This document shows, piece after piece, positions 1-11,700 of a stretch of DNA of 64,000 bases. Source of the DNA: Chondrilla cf. caribensis (taxonomy: Eukaryota > Porifera > Demospongiae > Chondrillida > Chondrillidae); assembly GCA_964020155.1 (NCBI GenBank), contig OZ026548.1, positions 3,158,397 through 3,222,396 on the forward strand, in the 5' to 3' direction. The notes below the pieces were generated by a model. That model made no database searches, had not been told where the DNA came from, and worked only from the letters and a program-made list of their open reading frames with translations. Both the position numbers and the translations under genes were made by a program. The first letter of the stretch is position 1; each line of letters begins with the position of its first letter.

Positions 1-81
1 CGGGATTCTGACGAGGACGATCTTTCCAACAGACGTTACTCTTCTCACGAAAGAAGGTTTCTGGATTTCTTGTACAGGTGA
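1..81 (+). CDS. possible terminal or internal exon of a gene entering from the left
   Basis: Reading from base 1 there is an open frame of 26 codons (begins RDSDEDD, ends FLDFLYR) followed by TGA at 79-81. The same point also reads as a splice donor (ACAG then GTGAAG), so the frame could instead continue into another exon. The composition is acidic then basic and looks coding, but it is too short to identify. It is on the opposite strand to the myotubularin gene that follows. Confidence 0.25.
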   Translation, partial: RDSDEDDLSNRRYSSHERRFLDFLYR

Positions 82-813
82 AGGGGCGCTTTAGGTCTGC
101 ATTTCTTTCGATTATCACTTTCTCCAGAAATTTAACAACCCGTACGTATCCCGTAGGTATCAACACGTAGGTAAACCGTACTTAACACGTCCGTTCATCC
201 GTAGGCAACCCGTAGTACGTTCACTTTTTTACTGAAAGTACCATATACAAAAGTGTACACACAGCTACAATATACATACATAGCATATGTATGTATGTAC
301 GTATAATTTTTACAAGTGGTAAACTATACTAGGGAGCTATTCGTATATATATATTAGGGAAATATACAGGAAAAGCTCTATACGTACAGGGAAGTACACA
401 ACACAATAGGAGAGCCGTGCATATAGGAAATATAGCGTAGGAAAGATCTATGTACATATAAAAGTAGGAAAGTTGTACGTATGTACGGGAAGTACATATA
501 CGCATAGGAAAGGTGTACCCATAGACAGTACATATGTATGTACGTATGTAAGAGAGCTGTAGAGCTGCTACTGTGACATGATCTATGAATGTTACGAAGT
601 ACGAATGTGAACTGTGCGTGAGAGAACAGATAAGCTCAGAAATACACACATCCACACTGTACACACATGCAGTCTGATGAAGTGCTACTGAAGGCAATGG
701 GATCAAAGATACTACCTATGTACCTACATGTACTAACAAGTACAGGGATCCTTGAGGGACAAGGAAGCGAGGACAGTGACACATGAGATCTCACACCCAG
801 TGTGCTCTTTGCA
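82..813. other. spacer rich in TACGTATGTAC-type simple repeat
   Basis: No convincing exon is visible on either strand. The stretch is dominated by short alternations of TACGTA, CATATG and GTACAT. The same motif family recurs in introns and spacers up to about 26 kb, so it looks like a genome-wide simple-sequence habit. I searched the minus strand for the zinc-binding FYVE motif expected after the myotubularin coiled coil and did not see it. Confidence 0.5.
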
Positions 814-3800
814 TCACAGGTAGTACAGGGGGTGGGGACTAACTTCAGGTTTCTCGGAGACACTCCTCCTCTCCTCCTGCAATTCGTGAACACGTTTGTT
901 CAGATGAGTAACTTCAGTTTTGTGTTCTTTCAGTAGCTGCTGCAGGCGGCACTGTACTGGGTTCACAACCTGCACAAATCCGTCAGGACCGAGGAGAGGC
1001 TGGATACTGTTCACATAATCTTTATTCACATGAAGAGGGCGCACATTACTGTGATCTTCAGTCACGAAGACCGAATCTGTCTTCTCCAAAGATCCAATAA
1101 TGACATCCACTTTGGATCGCTTGTTCTTTGATCCCATTCTACTCATCTCCATGGTCTGCGGTGCTTCCTCAGTGGTAGTGTCTTGCTTGGCAGGTTGTGG
1201 CGTCCAGCTTGCCAGCTCGAGTCTGTCAGACAGTCCATTGTGCTCTGGCATGGAGGTACAGGGGTCGGACGAAGAGCTGCGAGACGCTGCTCTAACACGA
1301 TTGCAAGTGCTCTGCATGTACATCCTGTTCCATAGGACCATGTACTTCACGTCAGATTGAACGCACAACACCTACGTACAATGAAGTGAAACAGTGTATT
1401 GCATGCACACAGTAACACGGTCTAACCATCATCTATACAGTATAAAGAATAAGTAAATGCTGTTACTGCTTCATAAGAGCAGTGTGTTTTGTTGGTTCTA
1501 TGTATGTACGTACATTCATACGTATGTATGCATAAAAAGTATACACATATGTACATACATACGTACATATGTAACATACGTGTACGTGTGCACAGTGTAT
1601 TTTCATTAGTCCTTCATTTCTGAGCATGAAATCATTCGTTTACTTAAAAATGATCAGATAATTCATTAAACTATACATGTTTCAATGATACATTAATGAG
1701 AATTCTCTATATGTGTGTATGTACCCCGATGCGTGGGCGTTTTCAATCAACTACAAAAGCGCTGACAGGAGTACATTCGCGATGTACTGGGGTACATTTG
1801 TGCCCAGTTTTTGTAAGTGGCATTATTTAATCTAACAAGCGTCAGATAGTTACTGAGCGATAGACGAAACTCGCCAAACCCACGAGCCTCGGAATATTTA
1901 CCGAGCAAACGAGGAAGCTTGCTGAACCCAAAAGCCTCAGAATATCTACAGAACGAACGAATGAACGAACGAAATAGGAAACTTGCCAAAACAACGAGCC
2001 TAGGAGTATCCGAACGATGAAACTTGCCGGAACCAAGAGCGTTAGAATATCTACAGAACGAACGAACGATATAGGAAACTTGCCAAAACAATGAGCCTAG
2101 GAGTATTAACTTTACCTGTCACGAAAAATATGGTCCGCTGCCAAAAACAGTCCCGGGGACCAGAAATAGCGGCAAAACCAGTCCATGTGGACTGGTTTCC
2201 GACGTCCTAAATGGTCCGCTTGTGCCTAAACCTAAACTTAACCCCAACCCTAACCCTAAACCTAAATCTAAACCCTAACCCGGACCCTAATCCTAATCCT
2301 AACCCTGACGACTTTTGATGGTATATTGAGTCCCAGGGAGACCAAATATGGTGCCAGAAAAAGTCCGGGGGACCACTCTAGGCGGGGACCACTTTTCGTA
2401 TGACATACTGAACGAAAGAGGAAACTTGCTGAAACGAGCCTGAGCGTATAAAATTTACCGAACAAACGACGATTGCTGCAGTGTTATTAGGCCTGCGCCC
2501 TCGGCCAATCTATTCCTAACACTTAGTAAATCCGCACAGTACACACCGAAAGCGGGGTATAACTACTACATGTATTCTAAGATGCATAGAACACATACAC
2601 AAATGTTTACATGTAGTAGTTATACCCCATAGGCACATTCATTTGTGTGGGCTGGTAGCCTATCGATTGAGGTTTTCAACGAAGAGCAGCAAGAAGGCCT
2701 AATAACACTGCAGCAATCGTCGTTCGTTCGGTAAATTTTATCCTCAGGCTCGTTTTAGCAAGTTTCCTCTTTCGTTCGGTAAAATTAATACTCCTAGGCT
2801 CGTTGTTTTGGCAAGTTTCCTATTTCGTTCGTTCGTTCGTTCTGTAGATATTCTAAGGCTCATTGTTTTGGCAAATTTCCTATTTCGTTCGTTCGTTCGT
2901 TCTGTAGATATTCTAAGGCTCTTGGTTTGGCAAGTTTCCTCATTCGTTCGGTAAATATATTCTAAGGTTCGTGGGTTTGGCAAGTTTCCCTTGTTCGTTC
3001 GGAAAATATTCTGAGGCTCGTGGGTTCGGTGAGTTTCGTCGTTCGCTCAGTAACTATCTGACGCTTGTTAGATTAAATAATGCCACTTACAAAAACTGGG
3101 GTACATCACAAATGTACCCCAATACATCACGAATGTACTCCTGTCGGCGCTTTTGTAGTTGATTGAAAACGCCCACGCATCGGGGTACATAAAGAAGTAA
3201 TTACCCACGTAAATTTTAATAAAAATCTAATATTACGAACTACAGTACTTCTGATACATACATACATACGTATACATAGCATGAATACAGTACATACGTA
3301 TGTACAATGTTAAAACACAATACACAATACATACGTACATTACAATCCATTTAAATCAAAAGAAGCTGCAAACACTACAATACAGTACATATGTACGTAC
3401 GTACGCACCTTCTTGCCAATTGATTTTGAGTACACGAAATTCATAAACATCATCTGATTATCTTCCAAAGCGGACCATACGGGCTTGGTCCTTGTGTAGA
3501 CATTGTGGTCCTGCCTCTCCTTCTCTGACTCTCCAGTGAAAGTACCGTACAAGTTGGAGTAGCAGTGGTTGGCCAGGAACAGCTGCAAACCAAAACATTG
3601 TGAGTGGATACAGCTACACAACAGTACACATGCACCAGATAAACACACATACAAACATACGTACATGTAGTACTGCATACATATGTACTGTATGTATTAC
3701 GTATGCAGATGTGTACATACATGTATGTCTGTTTAACTGGTAATAACATAAACATCATACATGTACATACATATGTACATACATAATAGGTACAGTATAC

Positions 3801-5465
3801 GTACAGTGGAAATGTATGGAACATGATTTACAGTACTATGTGGTACCTACAAATGAGACATGTTACACAACAGGCCTGTAGGCAGGATTTAAGAGAGGGG
3901 GTCCAATTTGATAAGCAAATCGATGTTGGCATGATACTCAGTTGAGTATCTTCAGAAACCTGCTTGTGGCCGTTGACGAGGGAATGGATTATTTTTAAAT
4001 GGTTAGAATACGCATATATTGGTAGCTAAGAATCCCGAGGGGTGTGTGTGATTGTGTACGAATCCTACGATGCCTAAGGACCTGTACATATATTTGTGCT
4101 GTTCATAGGAACTCTTCATACCTCCAAACCAACCATACACATATACGTACAGTATGTATGTACATGCATAATATAGGCATTGTGCATACACAAAACAAAC
4201 AAATCACTAACCAGTAAATCTTCATTAAACTCAAATTCACAAGGACACTGCTTTAGCAACTGGTGGACACAATCCAGCCACTGAAGGAAGATAGGGCTCT
4301 TTTTATCTTGAAAAGCAAAATTGCACCTCTTTTCAAACTGGTGCCCAAAGGAGAGCCACTTTCTCTCAATCAGCAAAGGAAGCCCTGAAATGTTGTTTTG
4401 AATAGGAAACAAGTGGTGAGAATATAAACAATTGAAAATTACACAAACAAAGCATTGTACATACATAGGCATCGTCAGAGCTCAGCAAACAATGCTATAC
4501 AACCAGCCTATTAATGAGCTTCCTAACTACCACACATTATCACAACAGCATTTCTTATAAAGAAAGTCTGTATACAATAGAATGTCTTGTGGGGTACAGA
4601 TGATGTATTTATACAATGAGTCATATACCATACGTACATACATATGTATGTACATACGTATGTATATGTACGTACGCTCACACAAACTGTGACTTGCAGG
4701 TTCCCAGGCACAAAATATCAACATAAAATGACTGAATGGACACTCTAGGAAGGTTTCACAGTACAGAGAATCACACTCCTTGCCGCAATACACGTGAATA
4801 CCAGTGTTTCCCCCAGAAAAAAAATAAAGGGGGAGGGGGGTCACTATGAATGTTTTGATGTATAATTATCAATATTGCTTCAACACTTAACACAATAATA
4901 ATATAAATCTTTATTCTAACAAAAAAATGTTGTCACAGAACAGATAATAAGGGGGAAACCCTGTCAATACTATAGTTGCTGTTACCATGGTTATCAGCCA
5001 CACACAATTTATCAAACGTGTGAACTACGTACATCCACACGTGTGCATACGTATGTATGTACATACAAGTACATAAAGGGGGAAGTATACAAGTACATAC
5101 ATACAAGTACATACGTACATCACTGTGAACATACTGATACGTGCAGCAGATAGGAAACACATGTACTCACTTCGATGGTACGATAGTGTGGGTCGAGGAT
5201 GATCTTGGCCAGCGCTACCACCTGTGGAGTCCTGTCCCAACCATCACTGCAGTGGACAAGGACAGGGAGTTCCTCCTTGTCCAGAGTCGCTACCACTTCC
5301 AGGGACACAGCCAACAGTTGAGATATGTACAACAACCACTTTGTGTTCTCGAGTGAAGACAGGAAGCTGTAAGGAACATACATAAGTAGAGTCTGTATTC
5401 GAGTGTGTGTAGAATTTAACCTGTGACACGAACTCTGTACATACTGATAAGGTACGTACGTAAAC

Positions 5466-5509
<44 letters not shown>

Positions 5510-6213
5510 GTACATACGTACGTATCTGTGGCTACACAAGTACTTGTGTGTAATGACCTACCTTGGAGGGTTTGTTGTGAGCAGTAATCTAAGATCTGAA
5601 AAGCTTTTGTAGACCATGTACAACCAGTGCAACATGTACGCAGAATGGGCAGTGTGTTTTGAGTGTACGAATGTGCATGCGTGTGTATGTGTGCATCAGT
5701 ATGTGTGCAAGTGACAATCAGTTTGTAGAATACTAAACTGTAAAACGCATAAAGACCTTCTCAAAACTTGGGTTCCGAGTAATACAGTAACATGCAGACA
5801 ATATGTACAAGACAAGAGAATGTACGTATGTAGCTACATATGTACTCACACACTCACCAAGCACAGCCCCCCTCCATACTGCTGCTACATACGTACATAC
5901 ATACATACGTATACACTGACCTGGGTTCTCGGTACCTCCACCTTTGGCCCTATTCCCCAGACAGGCCATGTAAGCCCTCAGATCAAAGATGAGCAGCTTC
6001 CTCTGACATGTTTGCTCCAAATGGTTACTGGATCCATTCTTCACTATTGAAGGAGGCCAAGAAAGGCCATTGGAGCAATCACCGGAGGTAGTCATGTACC
6101 AATCACAGGATCTTGATATCTCCAGTAGCAGCTTCTCGTCATAGGCATTCCTGTAGCTGAACCATCCAACCTTGGGTTGACTTGACCTCAGCAGCACACA
6201 ACCATTGTCATGC
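814..6213 (-). CDS. myotubularin-related phosphoinositide 3-phosphatase, MTMR3/MTMR4 type (partial model)
   Basis: Myotubularins remove the 3-phosphate from PI3P and PI(3,5)P2 on endosomes. Exons read on the minus strand, with sites and phase consistent, are 6213-5931, 5878-5858 (21-bp microexon), about 5650-5562, 5365-5171, 4384-4212, 3582-3409 and 1371-814. The 5365-5171 exon holds the CX5R active site HCSDGWDRT, and its flank (PQVVALAKIILDPHYRT) is closest to MTMR3/4. Later exons match the same subfamily (FLQWLDCVHQLLKQCPCEF; NLYGTF; VKYMVLWNRMYM). The last exon ends with a heptad-like coiled coil (QCRLQQLLKEHKTEVTHLNK) and a stop after PLYYL. The N-terminal PH-GRAM domain was not recognised in 6214-8200, and no C-terminal FYVE finger was found. 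The exon containing KSFSDLRLL has an uncertain 5' edge. Family assignment is firm; gene ends are not. Confidence 0.85.
1719..3190. mobile_element. 1.47-kb foldback element inside the last myotubularin intron
   Basis: The left end (from ATGTACCCCGATGCGTGGGC) is repeated inverted at the right end (to GCATCGGGGTACAT at 3190). The inverted arms run for several hundred bases, out to the centre. Each arm carries several tandem copies of a roughly 60-bp motif containing GAACGAACGAA and GGAAACTTGCC. A smaller inverted repeat (GGGGTATAACTACTACATGT) sits near 2557-2631. There is no transposase. It interrupts the intron between exons 3409-3582 and 814-1371. No clear target-site duplication was seen. The class is unknown; the structure resembles foldback or long-TIR non-autonomous elements. 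Confidence 0.8.
2225..2307 (+). repeat. degenerate telomere-like CCCTAA repeat
   Basis: About 85 bp are built from CCTAAA, CCCTAA, CCTAAT and AACCCT hexamer variants, i.e. the complement of TTAGGG, the usual animal telomere repeat. The tract lies inside the left arm region of the foldback element and is not matched at the mirror position in the right arm. Confidence 0.7.
5469..5505. repeat. (TA)n microsatellite in a myotubularin intron
   Basis: About 18 uninterrupted TA dinucleotides lie between the exon encoding the CX5R active site and the preceding exon. Confidence 0.9.
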
Positions 6214-6234
6214 CTATGAATGAGTGTATGTGAG

Positions 6235-6400
6235 TATATTTGGGTGCATACATGGGTGTGTACGTGGGTGTGTACATGGGTGCGTACGTGGGTGTGTATG
6301 TGGGTGTGTGCATGGGTGTGTACATGGGTGTGTGTAGGGTGTGTACGTGGGTGTGTGCATGGGTGTGTGCATGGGTGTGCACGTGGGTGTGCAGCATACA
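6235..6400 (+). repeat. GTG-rich minisatellite of about 12 bp period
   Basis: Imperfect copies of GTGTGTACGTGG and GTGTGTACATGG are repeated head to tail just 5' of the first recognised myotubularin exon (minus strand). Open frames through it encode only Thr/His or Val/Cys runs and are not real genes. Confidence 0.85.
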
Positions 6401-6844
6401 CAGGTACAGGGTGTGAGTATGTAGGTACGTGGTGTGTGTTGCAAAGGCAAAATAGAGAGCAATAGTTGGCGGCCGTAATTATGCTGACACACAAGTTCAT
6501 AGTGAGTTGTTTCAAGGTCTAGTAAACTTGACAAAAATACAACTTGGCAATTACAAGTGTTCTTCAGACTACCTAAACACATCATTTTCCCACATGCTGA
6601 ATAGCAAATCTATGTACAATATGACAATCAAAGGTATTTACATATACACAATTTACAAACATGAAATCATAACCTGTTGAGTAAGACGGGTCATTAACAA
6701 TGGATGGCAACTATAACTTTACTTATTAAATAATGCAGCATTGTTGAACAGTGAGTTGCTAGGGATGCAATCAATTGACAAATTTCAGTAACAATTATTT
6801 TGAGTGTGATAGCATAGTAAATATGCAAATAACACAGATATTTG

Positions 6845-6943
6845 AACACATGCACACACACACATGCACACACACATGCACACGCAAGTGCACACACACA
6901 CACACACGGCGCGCACACACACATGCACACAAACACACGTGCA

Positions 6944-6985
<42 letters not shown>

Positions 6986-7041
6986 CAAGTGCACGCACAC
7001 ATGCACACACACGTGCGTGCACACGCACACACACACATGCA

Positions 7042-7099
<58 letters not shown>

Positions 7100-7110
7100 C
7101 AAGTGTACAC
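6845..7110 (+). repeat. long compound (CA)n microsatellite
   Basis: CA repeats interrupted by TG, GC and CGCGC steps run over about 260 bp. All the overlapping open frames (Thr-His or Val-Cys repeats) are products of the dinucleotide repeat. Confidence 0.95.
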
Positions 7111-7629
7111 AAACACGCGCACGTGCACACAGGTACATGGTATTACGCACCATACAGTTAAAGTTGCATCTCATCACAAAGGGATTAGGTCTTGAGGTGC
7201 TCACAGCAGGTTGGCTGACAGCAGAATGCTTGCCATCATATTCAATGTTTGCATTCTCCTGGTGATCAAGGACAGGGTCCACTTTGGCTCTCTGTTCTGG
7301 AGTTCAGCTCCTATGGTAAGTGACATCCACCAATGGGACAATTTGAATACATATCAAATATGCCACATATCAACATTCCAAGATGTTGCTAGTTGAACCA
7401 GAACAGAAGCAGCATCTGTTCTATCTCAGGTTTATCTTCTAAAAAGCTCACTCAAGATTTTCAAGTGTTTCAGAGACTGATGGCCTTGTTTGTTAGCAAA
7501 ACATGTACTTCACATGCAGAATATTGACACACTTACACATGCAAACACACCTGTACACACACAGCATATGTTTGTAAACCATGTATACAGTAGAACCTGT
7601 ACATATCGATAATAGTATGTATGCAAATA

Positions 7630-7685
7630 TGCACAAACACACGCAAACACACATGTACACACACACAAACACACACACACAAACA

Positions 7686-7718
<33 letters not shown>
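7630..7718 (+). repeat. (CA)n microsatellite
   Basis: ACAC-rich tract with AAACACA interruptions and a pure run near 7690-7717, in the probable 5' intron of the myotubularin gene. Confidence 0.9.
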
Positions 7719-8199
7719 TTATACTAGACATATGTACACTGTAGGAACACACAAGTGCAAGCATTGATATGAGTGTCCTCTTGTGCATAGACTTCTCCTG
7801 TATCAGGTAAAAATTCATTTCTTACTTGTTAGCTTGTCTGTCAGATAGGTGCCAGTCACCATGTTCGGTAGAGGACACATCCTTTGATCCAACTTCAACA
7901 TACGTCATCTGTTGTCCTGAGTTACCATCTCCATCGACCAGAGGTTCTGAGAACCTCCCGTTGGAGTGTGAGCACTAAGGAGGTGGTCTGAATCATTCAG
8001 CTTCTCAGAATTATTGGCTGTTCGGAGAATCTGACTCGACAGGAAAACACAAGTACACATATCATAAATCAGTAACACTGTGCTCATACAGTACTGTATG
8101 TGTTGTATATATACGTACACACAAACTCCATTCAAGACTTGTTCGAACTGTGGCGTGTGTGGTAATCCGCGAGAGACGTAGAGGCCACTTCCAACGATG

Positions 8200-8751
8200 T
8201 CACAACAAAATGAACAAAATTCAATAATTCAGCAATTCACACTACGTACCTAGTCTAAACTCTACCACGAGGCTACACGTGTCTGTTGTGTGCGCATGCG
8301 TGTATGCGGTGTGTTCGAGGCGTTTATTACGGGCGCTTAAAAGGTGTTGGAGTCAACTTGGGACGGGGAGTCAACTTGGGACGGAACACGGTGTATGTTA
8401 GCGCGTGACATACAGCGCGAGATACAAAAATCACCCATGCATAACTAAGTAGGGTGCGCTAATTTTAACGCTCTGGAATATACAAGAAAATCCGAAAATA
8501 TACGGATAATACTCGGCTCACTCAGACTTGTGATTCGGAAGGTTCGAGATACCAGAAGGTAAGCTTATTATCCGAATGATGTGAAATAAGATTGTCTTCG
8601 TACGGTTTATAGACGTGACTGTTATTTATGGTCATTTTTATCCTATCTGACTTTTTAGCACTCAAACGCCAAAGACACGAGACCACTAGAATACTACATA
8701 CCTGCCTGACCCAGTTAGAACTAATCTGATAAGGAATAGCTATCTTTTGAG
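8200..8751. promoter_or_regulatory. probable divergent promoter region between the myotubularin locus and the multi-HTH gene
   Basis: This interval separates the minus-strand myotubularin locus from the plus-strand start codon at 8752. It is less repetitive than its surroundings and contains CpG-bearing blocks near 8270-8420. A possible untranslated exon ends with the donor AGAAG/GTAAGC near 8560. No TATA box was obvious. That it acts as a promoter is inferred from position. Confidence 0.35.
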
Positions 8752-11700
8752 ATGTCTACGCACAACGAAAGCACTGTTCTGCCGACGGTGAGCGTAGGAA
8801 ATTAATGGCGACTGAACGGTGTCTTAATTTCGAATGTGAACATACTATAGGGAGACAAGTTCAGACATATCCCATGAAAACACTCGCGCACACACAGCAC
8901 GCGTGTTCACACATGCATAATATACGTACGCACTGTCAGTAGTACTCTACAATATCTATGATTTAACCGGGCGCGCAAATACAAGTCGAATATTGAGGAC
9001 AAGGACTTACTCAGGCTCTGATCCGTTTTGTAACAGTGTTGGTATTCTGTTTAAATAACATAAATATTGTATCTCACTCCAGTAAATATGGTTCACTAGC
9101 AATAGAATATGTAGTACGGTTTCATGCACTTTCCTGTACCCACACTGACTCATACACATCCAACATATGTCTGAAGGTAAACTGATGCCATAAGTAATGC
9201 AAGTTGCTGCTAAAATGGGGTGATTGACATAATTTCAATAAAATTATGGTGTAAATGAAGTGTTGTTATGACTGTTACCATTGTTAAGATGGAGATCTCC
9301 TGTTGCCCTTACTATTGCCTGTGTATGACAATGTTGTTAATGACATTTCTTCTCTATGTTGCTATTTCACCTATGTACTTTGATTATTATTGCAGGTTAC
9401 TTATTCCAGTGGATCCAGGGAATGTGAGGGAAGCCAAATATACCCGCAGCATGCTGTTAAAACTATTGAAGCCGAGTTGAGGCCAGCTCAAGGATCAAGT
9501 AGCAGTAGAAAGAAGAAGAGCCGTTTTAATTCTCCGGGACAGGGGAGGAAAATCACTTACTCTGGAGATACTGATAAAGCCATTGCTTCTCATATCAAAG
9601 AGAAGCTGGAAAATAGTGATAAAGTCACAGTTCAGTATATTTGCTCGTTTGCTAAACAAGTCATATGTCAGGAGAATCCCTCCTTCGTTGCATCCTCGGG
9701 ATGGGCACATAGATTCCTTGCTCGTCATGGTATTGTGCTTCAAAACATCCCAAAGTATAAGATTCGCAGTGTAAAATCAGGTCGTATTATTGATTACAAA
9801 GGAAGACCCCTGTCGTACTCTCCAGAAACAGACTTGCAAATAGCAGAATATGTCAGAGAACAACAGTCTGCTGGAGTTACTGTTACTAATTCATCACTTC
9901 GGAATTATGCTAGAAGTGTTGTCCAAAAGGAAAACCCAAATTTCACGGCATCTGCTAGTTGGGCTCAAAATTTCCTTCTTCGTCATCGGTTAACCTTAGC
10001 TGTGCCACCCTCCTCTCTAAGTGACAAGCCTAACACAGTGACTACAAGTCAGGGTATCCCACAGCAGCTCAAAGGGACAGTATCTGGCCAAATGCAGGGG
10101 CATGTCTCTGTTAACACAGCCATTCCTCAAGCCTCTCTGACTGAAGACCCGATAACCTCTTACAGCATTCTTCACTCTTTCAGAGATGTTGCAGTGAACC
10201 ACAGTAGCAATTCAAAGGAGGAATCAAAAAGGACAGTGACGCCTTCAGGCCAAGAATCCGAAGATATGGTCACGGGATCCATGACTAGTGAAACATTGAT
10301 GTTGTCTACAGATGAGCGACAGCTCAATGCACCCAACCAGCTGTTGCCTACTGATGCCTTTGTCCATAGTGAAGGAAGCTTAGAGTCATCTACAGTGTTC
10401 TCTTCAGCGCAAAGTGGACCATCATTCCAAACGTGGTCTTCATCAAGCACTACTCCGTTACCTACTCTTTCCCTAGAAGGTGATGACAAGTCGTCTCCTG
10501 CAAGATGTAGGCCTTTGTCTTACCCAAGAGAGACAGACCAAGCTGTGGCAGAGTGGGTGAGAAAACAACAAGAAGCTGGTGAACGTGTAACCTTTTCAAA
10601 ATTGAGAAATTATGCCAAAAAGCTTATTCAACCAGAAAACCCGAGCTTTAATGCTTCTGTGGGGTGGGTCACTCCATTTCTCCTCAGACACAATCTGGAC
10701 TTGTCTGTAAACAAGAAAAAAAGTTCTCTGTCACTGGGAAACTCTGCAAAAAGAGGTTCCTCGAATGGTCCTGGCCAAGCTTCGACTCCTAATACTAGGT
10801 ACGACGTGCCATCCCAGAAGGTTGCCTCCAAATTGAGGCATACTCTTGATGAAAAGTATGAAGTTGTGAAAGTTATTAAAGAGTGTGGGTTCAGCCTGCA
10901 GCAGAGTAGTAGGATTTTAGGCATTGCTGTATCGACTCTGAGTGGCTGGGTGAAAATGGCATCTTCTAAGCAGGAACCAAGTGAGCCACAGCCTACTATG
11001 CCTTTTGACAAGAAACACGAGGATACCATTGTACAGTGGGCTTCATCTCAGATCCAACAAGGACAATTCTTAGCTACAGATCATGTTATGGCATATGCAC
11101 AAAGCATTTGCAGTTTGGAAGACCCATTGTTTGATGCCGGTTATCAGTGGATCCAAGATGTTTTCGATCGCCATGGAATCCAGCTACAAGGCAATTCTGC
11201 TACTCCAAAAGGTGTATCGTCTGATGATGGTGCAGGACAACAAAGTGAATCCTGCTTGTCTCCTGCCTTGGAGGAGTATATCACCACTTGGATTAGACAG
11301 AAAGTTATTGAAAGTGGAAAGCTAGGAATTGTTCAGGTGACCGGCTTTATTCAGTCCCTCTTGCAAGAAAGTGCTGCAGGTTTTTCTGTATCGCTAGGTT
11401 GGCTGTTTAGGCTCCTGGTCAAGCATAACTTGCAGCTGGATCCCAAACCTACTACACCTGATAACATCCCTGTTGAGTTCACCAATGTACAATCTAAACA
11501 GGGTTTACCAGACACTTGTGTCAGTTCAGAATTATCATTCACTGACAACTTTCAAGTTCTTAAGTCTCACGAAAAGCCAGAAGGGACAACTGCTCAAACC
11601 ACAGAATCAGCATTCACTGCAAACAAGCCAGTGAATAGTTCTATTGCTTCAGATGTCCTGCTATCACTCTCAAGTGTGTCACAAGCCACTTCATTAGGAT

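Larger units (their letters stand above)
6214..8200 (-). other. 5' part of the myotubularin locus, exons not resolved
   Basis: The PH-GRAM domain that should precede the exon ending at 6213 is not recognisable here. Two minus-strand stretches look exon-like. One is 7829-7960, with frame GQQMTYVEVGSKDVSSTEHG and a donor GTAAGA after the codons for RQAN. The other is about 7160-7310, with an acceptor before GAGCTGAACTCC and a frame including PAVSTSRPNPFVMRCNFNC. Neither matches myotubularin by eye. Between them lie long CA microsatellites. The upstream exons may be highly diverged or may lie within expanded introns. Confidence 0.35.

Noticed and set aside
2225..2307. A chromosome end within the window
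   Set aside because: The CCCTAA-type tract is short, degenerate and enclosed by a foldback element with genes on both sides, so it is internal.
1747..2465. Repetitive frames such as FWQVSYIVRSFCRYS in the foldback element
   Set aside because: They are translations of the tandem motif in the inverted arms and recur on the opposite strand in the other arm; no protein family is indicated.
6235..6400. Regularly spaced short repeats that could suggest a CRISPR-like array
   Set aside because: The period is about 12 bp with no unique spacers, and the context is a eukaryotic intron; it is a minisatellite.
6694..7282. Several overlapping open frames encoding Thr-His or Val-Cys repeat proteins
   Set aside because: They are translations of the (CA)n microsatellite in every frame and strand. 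The same happens at 7493-7818, 30253-30549, 33649-33837, 42660-43103 and 58234-58672.
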